Source: Xanthobacteraceae bacterium (GTDB lineage: Bacteria; Pseudomonadota; Alphaproteobacteria; Rhizobiales; Xanthobacteraceae). From it: 11,859 bases of DNA. Positions 6,876-11,859 of this stretch are shown here, one piece after another. Below the pieces are notes generated by a model. It made no database searches. It was given only the letters and a program-made list of their open reading frames with translations, and was not told the origin of the DNA. The first letter of the stretch is position 1; each line of letters opens with the position of its first letter. The stretch is from the NCBI GenBank assembly GCA_030037105.1, contig JASHRY010000001.1, positions 1-11,859 of the forward strand, given 5' to 3'. The position numbers and the translations under genes are program-made.

Positions 6876-7343
6876 ATGGAGGAGCTTAAACTCGTCGCTC
6901 TCGACAAGGACGATGTCGCGGTCGTTTCCGCCCATGTGCAGGATGCTCTTGTCAAGATTGCCGATATTTTCTGGCAGCCGCGCGAGCGCCGATTTGTGAT
7001 GGCGCTCAACCGTTTCGACTGGATGAACGTGGTCGACGCCAAGAACGGCGGGGGAGCGGGCGCGGATTACCGACGCTGCCGGACGGCGCTGCGCTTCGAC
7101 CGTGTTCTCGCCTGCAAGTGCCGCGATCTCGATCCAACCGATAGAAACGCGCTGCTCAACCTTCTTGCGGTCGAATTCGTCGAGCGCGACCCTCCTTCCG
7201 GCACCGTCACGCTGACTTTCTCCGGCGGCGGCGTCATTCGTCTGGATGTCGAATGCCTGGAGGCGGAGCTCGTCGATCTCGGCGAAGTCTTTTCGGCGGC
7301 GCTGTGCCCGGATCATTCCGCCGCGGATTCGCGGACGGCGTAA
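6876..7343 (+). CDS. DUF2948 family protein
   Basis: A 155-residue soluble protein of a family of unknown function found in Alphaproteobacteria. Recognition rests on the opening LKLVALDKDDVAVVSAHVQDALVKI, of which the key parts are LVALD, DDVAVVSAHVQDA and the following aromatic IFWQPRERRFVMALNRF. The C-terminal half is LTFSGGGVIRLDVECLEAELVDLG. There is no signal peptide or membrane segment. In related genomes this gene sits just upstream of hisD, which hints at a housekeeping role. Here it is separated from hisD by an oppositely oriented iron permease. Only a weak purine stretch precedes the ATG at 6876. Its last 31 bases are antisense to the end of the permease gene. No biochemical activity can be assigned. 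Confidence 0.88.
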   Translation: MEELKLVALDKDDVAVVSAHVQDALVKIADIFWQPRERRFVMALNRFDWMNVVDAKNGGGAGADYRRCRTALRFDRVLACKCRDLDPTDRNALLNLLAVEFVERDPPSGTVTLTFSGGGVIRLDVECLEAELVDLGEVFSAALCPDHSAADSRTA

Positions 7344-8200
7344 TCTGCGACATGACCTGCGGATGATCCGGTTACGCCGTTCGCGTGCCGTCGCGCCGGC
7401 GGGGCCGCGAAAAGCTTCATCAGCACCGTGATGACGGCGAGAGTGGCTGCATAGACGATGAGCTGCATCGCGGTCGGCTGATCGACATAGCCGATCAGCG
7501 TGTGCAGCGCCCGTCCGAGAAGACTTTTGTCGCTCAGGATCCAGGACGTGTCCCACACCGTCCGATCGAAGAGGGTGAGGATGTCCGCTTGCTGCAGGAA
7601 GGCGATCGCCTGCGCCGCCATGCCGGCGGCCAGCAATGCGATCAACGTCGAGGTCACGTTGAACAGATATCGCGTCGGAATGGTGATGAGGCCGAGATAG
7701 GTGAGAAGGCAGACCAGCGAGCCGAGCGCGAGCCCGAGCACGCCGCCGATCACCATGCCGATGCCGGCGCCGCCTTCCGCGGCGGCCACGCCATAGAGAA
7801 ACAGCACGACTTCGGAGCCTTCGCGCAGCACCGCGATCGCCACCACAATCGCAAGGGCGGCAAGCGATTTCGATCCCGCGACCACCGCAGCGCCGGCGGC
7901 GCGTAATTCCGCGGCAAGTTGGCGGCCGTGCCGCGCCATCCACACATTGTGCCAGCCGAGCATCAGCACCGCGAAGCCGAGAATGGCGGCATTGAATAAT
8001 TCCTGGCCGCTGCCGCCGAACAATTCCGACAATCCGCCGGTGAACAAAGCGACGATGCAGGCGCCAAGCACGCCCGCGGCAACGCCGCCGGCGATCCAGC
8101 GCCCGCGTCCGGCAACGCCGGACGTCACCGCCATGACGATGCCAACGATCAAGCCGGCCTCGAAGACTTCACGAAAGACGATCAGCAGCGAAGGAAGCAC
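7313..8200 (-). CDS. FTR1-family high-affinity iron permease
   Basis: A 295-residue polytopic inner-membrane protein of the FTR1/EfeU iron permease family, which moves ferric iron through the membrane, usually with an oxidase or periplasmic partner. Both REXXE iron-binding motifs are present: REVFE at 10-14 and REGSE at 126-130. Roughly seven membrane segments can be seen (about 4-24, 35-54, 68-84, 113-138, 147-170, 178-200, 245-264). Residues 205-235 form an extramembrane loop, and a hydrophilic tail ends the protein. I chose the GTG at 8200 because GAGG lies five bases before it and the family typically starts with a short hydrophobic stretch leading to IVFREV. A GTG at 8206 would overlap that ribosome binding site. 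No EfeO, EfeB, P19 or multicopper oxidase gene is nearby. The 3' end overlaps DUF2948 tail to tail. It is transcribed away from hisD. Confidence 0.93.
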   Translation of the reverse strand: MLPSLLIVFREVFEAGLIVGIVMAVTSGVAGRGRWIAGGVAAGVLGACIVALFTGGLSELFGGSGQELFNAAILGFAVLMLGWHNVWMARHGRQLAAELRAAGAAVVAGSKSLAALAIVVAIAVLREGSEVVLFLYGVAAAEGGAGIGMVIGGVLGLALGSLVCLLTYLGLITIPTRYLFNVTSTLIALLAAGMAAQAIAFLQQADILTLFDRTVWDTSWILSDKSLLGRALHTLIGYVDQPTAMQLIVYAATLAVITVLMKLFAAPPARRHANGVTGSSAGHVADYAVRESAAE

Positions 8201-8205
8201 GGGCA

Positions 8206-8210
8206 CCTCA
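8206..8210 (-). promoter_or_regulatory. Ribosome binding site deciding the permease start
   Basis: The minus strand reads TGAGG, then TGCC C, then GTG at 8200. The spacing fits the second of two in-frame GTG codons, giving a start that matches the usual FTR1 N-terminus. Confidence 0.6.
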
Positions 8211-8320
8211 GGGCATGGCGGTCACGGTGTGACCGGAAAACGTCGCGTCGCACCACGGAAGCCGTCGAACAAGTCGCGACGGCGCAGCGCTCGGCTAGAC
8301 CTTATGAACTTTCTTGCGGC

Positions 8321-8354
8321 CATCGTTGCGATACGATGAATCGTTCGGGAACGA
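8321..8354. repeat. Cluster of overlapping inverted repeats
   Basis: Three perfect dyads overlap in 34 bases: CATCGT (8321-8326) with ACGATG (8333-8338), ACGAT (8333-8337) with ATCGT (8340-8344), and TCGTTC (8341-8346) with GAACGA (8349-8354). They lie about 120 bases upstream of the iron permease start. They could be a regulator-binding site or alternative RNA hairpins in a leader. No known operator matched firmly. Confidence 0.45.
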
Positions 8355-8403
8355 CCACTCAAGCAGTTGCGCAACAGCAAAGGTTTTTGTCAACCAGACG
8401 GCC

Positions 8404-8430
8404 AAATATTAGAATTGTTATAATAAAAGA
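8404..8430. promoter_or_regulatory. AT-rich island with dyad and TATAAT
   Basis: In otherwise GC-rich DNA this patch is mostly A and T. It contains TATTA (8407-8411) and TAATA (8421-8425) as a dyad around a 9-base centre, and a perfect plus-strand TATAAT at 8419-8424. No good -35 lies 16-18 bases upstream on either strand. TTGTCA at 8387-8392 is too far away. The position between an iron permease and hisD makes it a candidate promoter or operator. Resemblance to an Irr-type iron control element is only loose. Confidence 0.35.
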
Positions 8431-8471
8431 GACCTGATACTGAATTTCATCGAACGTGGAATTTTGACTTT

Positions 8472-8582
8472 ACGTCATGGCCGGGTCGGGGTCTCCGGGC
8501 GCCCCGTGTCTCGGCCATCCACGTTTTTGATCGACTCGGTTATCAAGACGCGGACGCCCGCGACGAGCGCGAGCATGACGCG
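8472..8582. repeat. Dispersed palindromic repeat upstream of hisD
   Basis: The left part (about 8474-8524) forms a stem of ATGGCCG (8477-8483) with CGGCCAT (8512-8518), and inside it GGGG (8488-8491) with CCCC (8502-8505). The right part (about 8546-8581) runs from AAGACGCGGACGCCCG to GAGCATGACG. It resembles a worn copy of the facing half of the same element. The GTCATGGCCGGG and CGGCCATCCACG ends match a repeat I recall from Bradyrhizobium-type genomes. It ends about 28 bases before the hisD start, so it could lie in the hisD leader. Confidence 0.6.
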
Positions 8583-8609
8583 TCGTCGGACAGCGCACAG
8601 GCCACCGTC

Positions 8610-9902
8610 ATGGCTATCCGTCTCGACACACGCTCCGAAAATTTTGCGGAAGAATTCCGCGCCTTGCTGGAGCTGAAGCGCGAGACGGCGACTGACGTCG
8701 AGGCGGCGGCGCGCGCCATCGTCGCCGATGTCGCCGCCCGCGGCGACCGCGCGCTCAAGGATTACACGCAGAAATTCGACGGCTTCGCCCTCGACGGCGT
8801 CGGTCTGCGGGTCACGCAGGACGAAATACGGGCGGCGTTCGACGCCTGCGCCGGCGAGGCGCTTGCGGCGCTCACATTCGCCCGCGACCGCATCGAGGTT
8901 TTTCATCGCCGGCAGGTGCCACAGGACGACCGCTTCACCGATCCGCTCGGAGTCGAACTCGGCTGGCGCTGGACGGCGATCGAGGCGGTCGGACTCTACG
9001 TGCCGGGCGGGACGGCTGCCTATCCTTCTTCCGTGCTGATGAATGCGGTGCCGGCCAAGGTCGCCGGCGTGCCGCGCCTGGCGATGGTGGTGCCGGCGCC
9101 CGGCGGCGAGCTGCCGCCGTTGGTCCTTGCGGCAGCGAAACTCGCCGGCGTCGATGAGATTTTCCGCGTCGGCGGCGCGCAGGCGATCGCCGCGCTCGCC
9201 CACGGCACCGAGACTATCGCTCCGGTCGCCAAGATTGTCGGGCCGGGCAACGCCTATGTTGCCGCGGCCAAGCGCATCGTGTTCGGCAAGGTCGGCATCG
9301 ACCTGATCGCCGGCCCGTCCGAGGTGCTGATCCTCGCCGACCAGACCGGCAATCCGGACTGGATCGCCGCCGATCTTCTGGCGCAGGCCGAGCACGATCC
9401 GAGCGCGCAGGCGATCCTCGTCACCGACGATGCGGCGCTCGCCGCAGCGGTCGAACGCGCGATGACGAGGGGGCTTGCCGATTTGCCGCGCGGAACGGTC
9501 GCCGCCGCGTCCTGGCGCGTATTCGGCGCGGTGATCATGGTGCGCGATCTTGATGAAGCCCCGCCGCTCATCGATGCGCTCGCGCCCGAGCACGTCGAAA
9601 TCGCGGCCGCCGACGCGGATCGCTTGGTCGGCCGCATCCGCAATGCCGGCGCGATCTTCATCGGCGCGCACACGCCGGAGGCGATCGGCGATTATGTGGC
9701 CGGTTCCAGCCACGTGCTGCCGACGGCGAGATCGGCGCGTTTCTCCTCCGGGCTCGGCGTTCTCGATTTCATGAAGCGCACGTCGATCCTCAAATGCGGG
9801 CCGGAACAATTGCGCGCCCTGGCCGACGCCGCGGTCACGCTGGCGACGGCGGAAGGGCTCGACGCCCACGCCCGTTCCGTTGCCGTTCGGCTCAACCGCT
9901 GA
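8610..9902 (+). CDS. hisD: Histidinol dehydrogenase
   Basis: A 430-residue cytoplasmic enzyme catalysing the last two oxidations of histidine synthesis: L-histidinol to L-histidinal to L-histidine, with NAD and zinc. The length equals the family norm, and numbering stays within one residue of the E. coli enzyme. Zinc ligands Gln259, His262, Asp361 and His420 are present, as are the catalytic pair Glu327-His328 (APEHVE). Other family blocks are [18 protein letters not shown] (128-145), [13 protein letters not shown] (210-222), [12 protein letters not shown] (233-244), [11 protein letters not shown] (258-268) and [12 protein letters not shown] (361-372). The ATG at 8610 gives the standard N-terminus. 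Only a weak ribosome binding site precedes it. It heads the plus-strand cluster, and its stop overlaps the next start. It is not in a full his operon here, as is usual in Alphaproteobacteria. Confidence 0.98.
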   Translation: MAIRLDTRSENFAEEFRALLELKRETATDVEAAARAIVADVAARGDRALKDYTQKFDGFALDGVGLRVTQDEIRAAFDACAGEALAALTFARDRIEVFHRRQVPQDDRFTDPLGVELGWRWTAIEAVGLYVPGGTAAYPSSVLMNAVPAKVAGVPRLAMVVPAPGGELPPLVLAAAKLAGVDEIFRVGGAQAIAALAHGTETIAPVAKIVGPGNAYVAAAKRIVFGKVGIDLIAGPSEVLILADQTGNPDWIAADLLAQAEHDPSAQAILVTDDAALAAAVERAMTRGLADLPRGTVAAASWRVFGAVIMVRDLDEAPPLIDALAPEHVEIAAADADRLVGRIRNAGAIFIGAHTPEAIGDYVAGSSHVLPTARSARFSSGLGVLDFMKRTSILKCGPEQLRALADAAVTLATAEGLDAHARSVAVRLNR

Positions 9903-10396
9903 TGGCCCGCTCCGAGCGCGACAAGAAGCGAACCGGCCGCCTCGCGGCGGTTACGCTCGATGAATCGTCGATCGGACGGGCGAGCCGCGATGTCGAGCAT
10001 GAACGCGCGGTCGCGATCTACGATCTCATCGAGGAGAATAGCTTTAGGCCGGTCGGTCATGAGGGCGGACCTTATGCGCTCATCCTCGGGATCACCGGCA
10101 ATCGGCTCATGTTCGATATCCGCGAGACCGACGGCACGCCGGTGATCGCGCACTTGCTCTCGCTGGCGCCGTTTCGCCGGATCGTGAAGGACTATTTCGT
10201 CGTCTGCGACAGCTATTATGCGGCGATCCGCACGTCGACGCCGGACCGCATCGAGGCGCTCGACATGGGCCGCCGCGCGCTGCACGACGAAGCTTCGCGC
10301 CTCCTGATGGAGCGGCTCAAGCGCAGGGTCGAGCTTGATTTCGACACGGCGCGGCGGCTGTTCACCCTGGTCACGGTGTTGCATTGGAAGGGATGA
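9902..10396 (+). CDS. UPF0262 family protein
   Basis: A 164-residue protein of an uncharacterised family conserved in Alphaproteobacteria. Recognisable stretches are the arginine-rich start MARSERDKK, the block [18 protein letters not shown], then [22 protein letters not shown] and [10 protein letters not shown]. The C-terminal part is [21 protein letters not shown] followed by [11 protein letters not shown]. No signal peptide, membrane segment or catalytic motif is evident. The sequence is mostly helical and charged, so it is probably cytoplasmic. I chose the ATG at 9902, which overlaps the hisD stop as TGATG. The frame is open further upstream, but only inside hisD. The tight coupling to hisD and the phosphatase gene 9 bases downstream suggests co-expression, but no function can be assigned. 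Confidence 0.92.
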   Translation: MARSERDKKRTGRLAAVTLDESSIGRASRDVEHERAVAIYDLIEENSFRPVGHEGGPYALILGITGNRLMFDIRETDGTPVIAHLLSLAPFRRIVKDYFVVCDSYYAAIRTSTPDRIEALDMGRRALHDEASRLLMERLKRRVELDFDTARRLFTLVTVLHWKG

Positions 10397-10405
10397 GGAG
10401 CCGCG

Positions 10406-10879
10406 ATGCCGGCGTCCGCGACGCGACCCGCGACGCAATCCTCGGCGGTACTGTTCGCCTGCGGCCTTAATTCCGTGCGCTCGCCGATCGCCGCCGCGCT
10501 GTTTGCGCAGGTGATGGGCCGCGCCATCCATGTCGGCTCCGCCGGCGTGCGCAAGGGCGAACTCGACCCGTTCGCGGTCGCCGTTATGGCTGAGATCGGC
10601 GTCGATATTTCGCGGCACAAGCCGGTCACCTTCGAGGAGCTTGAGGAGTGGGAGGGCCTCAATTTCGACCTCATCGTCACGCTCGCGCCCGAGGCTCATC
10701 ACCGGGCGCTCGAGCTGACCCGCGCCCGCGCCATCGATGTCGAATATTGGCCGACGGCGGATCCGACCGGCGCCGAAGGCAGCCGCGAGCAGCGCCTCGA
10801 TGCCTATCGGGAGGTGCGCGACCAGCTTTTGCAGCGCATCCGGCAGCGCTTTTCCCGCAACAGCCCCGGCAACGAATGA
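10406..10879 (+). CDS. Low-molecular-weight protein tyrosine phosphatase family protein
   Basis: A 157-residue cytoplasmic protein of the low-molecular-weight phosphatase / arsenate reductase superfamily. It has the phosphate-binding loop C-X5-R-S: Cys19 and Arg25 in [11 protein letters not shown]. The likely general acid is Asp119, in the WPTADPTG segment. Family features also include [14 protein letters not shown] (45-58) and [13 protein letters not shown] (87-99). The conserved order hisD - UPF0262 - this gene - infA is recalled for Hyphomicrobiales. GAGGAG just before the ATG at 10406 supports the start. Members are often annotated as ArsC-like, but there is no arsenic-resistance context here. 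A protein phosphatase or other phosphoester hydrolase role is at least as likely. The substrate is unknown. Confidence 0.92.
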   Translation: MPASATRPATQSSAVLFACGLNSVRSPIAAALFAQVMGRAIHVGSAGVRKGELDPFAVAVMAEIGVDISRHKPVTFEELEEWEGLNFDLIVTLAPEAHHRALELTRARAIDVEYWPTADPTGAEGSREQRLDAYREVRDQLLQRIRQRFSRNSPGNE

Positions 10880-10904
10880 CAACCGCGGCCGGGCAAAGTT
10901 GGCG

Positions 10905-10933
10905 TTGTGGAGCGGCCCGTCATCCGCTAGGTT
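10905..10933 (+). promoter_or_regulatory. Possible promoter of infA-maf
   Basis: TTGTGG (10905-10910) and TAGGTT (10928-10933) are separated by exactly 17 bases in the 119-base gap before infA. This fits the relaxed housekeeping promoters of Alphaproteobacteria. It would start a transcript near 10940 with a leader of about 60 bases. It is a plausible pattern match, not proven. Confidence 0.4.
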
Positions 10934-10998
10934 CCGCGCAAATTTTGGCCCAGACTGTGATCATGGTCGCGGCCGGAAACCACAATTCCGGGTCACGA

Positions 10999-11217
10999 AT
11001 GACGAAGGAAGAACTTTTGGAATTTCCCGGTGTCGTGACGGAGTTGCTCCCGAACGCCACCTTCCGCGTCAAGCTCGAGAACGAGCATGAAATCATCGCC
11101 CACACTGCCGGACGCATGCGCAAGAACCGTATCCGCGTGCTTGCCGGCGACAAAGTGCTGGTGGAGATGACGCCTTACGATCTGACCAAGGGCCGGATTA
11201 CCTACCGGTTCAAATGA
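10999..11217 (+). CDS. infA: Translation initiation factor IF-1
   Basis: A 72-residue OB-fold protein that binds the A site of the 30S ribosomal subunit during initiation, with IF-2 and IF-3. The sequence is almost the family consensus: [18 protein letters not shown], then [37 protein letters not shown] and [14 protein letters not shown]. Length equals the family norm. I chose the ATG at 10999 because it gives the standard N-terminus. In-frame starts upstream, such as the ATG at 10963, would add 12 or more non-conserved residues. The ribosome binding site is poor. The stop codon overlaps the next gene as ATGA. Confidence 0.98.
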   Translation: MTKEELLEFPGVVTELLPNATFRVKLENEHEIIAHTAGRMRKNRIRVLAGDKVLVEMTPYDLTKGRITYRFK

Positions 11218-11834
11218 TCGGCCGCCCGAAACTGGTGCTCGCTTCCGGCTCGCCGCGCCGGCTCTCGCTCGTCAACCAAGTCGGCATCGAGCCGGACGCG
11301 CTGCGTCCCACCGACATCGATGAAACGCCGAAGCGGGGCGAGCTGCCGCGCGCCTGCGCGACGCGGCTGGCGCGGTTGAAAGCCGAAGCAGCGCTGCACA
11401 TGGTGCGCATCGACGACGAGCTGAAAGGCTCCTACATCCTCGCCGCCGACACCGTGGTCGCAGTCGGCCGCCGCATCCTGCCGAAGGCGGAATTGCTCGA
11501 CGAGGCGGCGCAGTGTTTACGGCTATTGTCCGGGCGCAATCATCGCGTCCATACCGCGGTCTGCCTGGTGACGCCGAGGGAAACGTTCCGACAGCGCTAC
11601 GTGGAAACCCGGGTGCGCTTCAAACGGCTTTCCGACCAGGACATCGAGGCCTATCTTGCCTCCGGCGAATGGCGCGGCAAGGCGGGCGGCTACGCGGCGC
11701 AGGGGATTGCCGGAGGTTTCATGGTCAAGATCGTCGGCTCCTATTCCAACATCGTCGGCCTGCCGCTTTATGAAACCATGGCGCTGCTAAGCGGCGAGGG
11801 TTATCCGATCCATTTCGGCTGGCTTAATACCTAA
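11214..11834 (+). CDS. maf: Maf family nucleoside triphosphate pyrophosphatase
   Basis: A 206-residue cytoplasmic enzyme of the Maf/HAM1-like fold that hydrolyses certain nucleoside triphosphates to monophosphate and pyrophosphate. It acts in house-cleaning of the nucleotide pool and is linked to septum control. Motifs are LASGSPRR (9-16, with Ser11, Arg15 and Arg16), the metal-binding AADTVV (Asp79), and [10 protein letters not shown] (155-164, with Lys156 and Gln163). A further block is GLPLYE (182-187). The AQG segment is closest to the YhdE type, which favours dTTP and UTP, over the YceF type. The start overlaps the infA stop by ATGA, so it is translationally coupled. In relatives a yacG-like gene would come next, beyond the window end. 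Confidence 0.95.
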   Translation: MIGRPKLVLASGSPRRLSLVNQVGIEPDALRPTDIDETPKRGELPRACATRLARLKAEAALHMVRIDDELKGSYILAADTVVAVGRRILPKAELLDEAAQCLRLLSGRNHRVHTAVCLVTPRETFRQRYVETRVRFKRLSDQDIEAYLASGEWRGKAGGYAAQGIAGGFMVKIVGSYSNIVGLPLYETMALLSGEGYPIHFGWLNT

Positions 11835-11859
11835 ATCGCGCTGGCGCGTGGCGCGGTAC

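Larger units (their letters stand above)
8201..8609. other. Divergent control region between iron permease and hisD
   Basis: About 400 bases without a supported gene, between two outward-reading genes, so both promoters should lie here. From left to right it contains a cluster of inverted repeats (8321-8354), an AT-rich island with a dyad and a perfect TATAAT (8404-8430), a TGAC-N5-GTCA dyad (8465-8477), and a dispersed repeat reaching close to the hisD start (8472-8582). I could not place a confident -35/-10 pair for either gene. Confidence 0.55.

Noticed and set aside
6582..7943. Minus-strand open frame of 453 codons across DUF2948 and the permease.
   Set aside because: It runs antisense to DUF2948 and in a wrong frame of the permease, whose true frame has REXXE motifs and membrane segments.
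8465..8477. RirA-type iron-responsive operator (TGA-N9-TCA).
   Set aside because: The TGA and TCA halves here are only seven bases apart, so the spacing does not fit.
10406..10879. Assignment of the phosphatase-like gene as a true arsenate reductase (arsC).
   Set aside because: The fold and the C-X5-R loop are shared with tyrosine phosphatases, and no arsenic regulator or efflux gene is nearby.
8475..10882. Two long minus-strand open frames (8475-9869 and 9692-10882) opposite hisD, UPF0262 and the phosphatase.
   Set aside because: They are antisense to a firmly identified cluster, have Arg/Asp/His-rich shadow composition and span several real genes.

Overview
This window looks like chromosomal DNA from a GC-rich alphaproteobacterium of the order Hyphomicrobiales (Rhizobiales), near the Bradyrhizobium/Rhodopseudomonas/Pseudolabrys group. 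The reasons are the strong GC bias, the gene order hisD - UPF0262 - low-molecular-weight phosphatase - infA - maf, which I recall as typical of this order, and intergenic palindromes that resemble repeats dispersed in these genomes. The assignment rests on recall, not a search.

Left part (1-5795, minus strand): after a repeat-bearing flank (1-357) come three leftward genes. Furthest right, a PrtD-type type I secretion ABC exporter overlaps by 4 bases an HlyD-family membrane fusion protein, so these two form an operon. No outer-membrane channel and no RTX-type substrate is visible nearby. About 150 bases further on, with a possible promoter of its own, is a membrane-anchored CHASE2-domain class III adenylate cyclase with an apparently intact catalytic site.

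Middle (5796-8609): gene-poor and repeat-bearing. It holds a 58-residue, very basic, probably DNA-binding protein with a strong ribosome binding site (minus), a DUF2948 gene (plus), and an FTR1-family iron permease (minus) whose 3' end overlaps the DUF2948 3' end by 31 bases. The 409 bases between the permease and hisD contain an AT-rich island, several dyads and a further dispersed repeat. This is where iron-responsive control would be expected, although no known operator could be matched firmly.

Right part (8610-11859, plus strand): a compact housekeeping cluster. hisD (last step of histidine synthesis) is joined by a one-base TGATG overlap to a UPF0262 gene, followed after 9 bases by a low-molecular-weight protein tyrosine phosphatase-like gene. 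Then come a 119-base gap with a candidate promoter, infA (translation initiation factor IF-1), and a maf-family nucleotide pyrophosphatase overlapping infA by ATGA. DUF2948 normally belongs next to hisD in this cluster, so the iron permease appears to have been inserted between them.

I see no CRISPR array, transposase, tRNA, rRNA or phage gene, and no clearly new defence or biosynthetic system. The items most worth following are the iron permease insertion with its divergent control region, the orphan secretion pair, the small basic protein, and the nested palindromic repeats.
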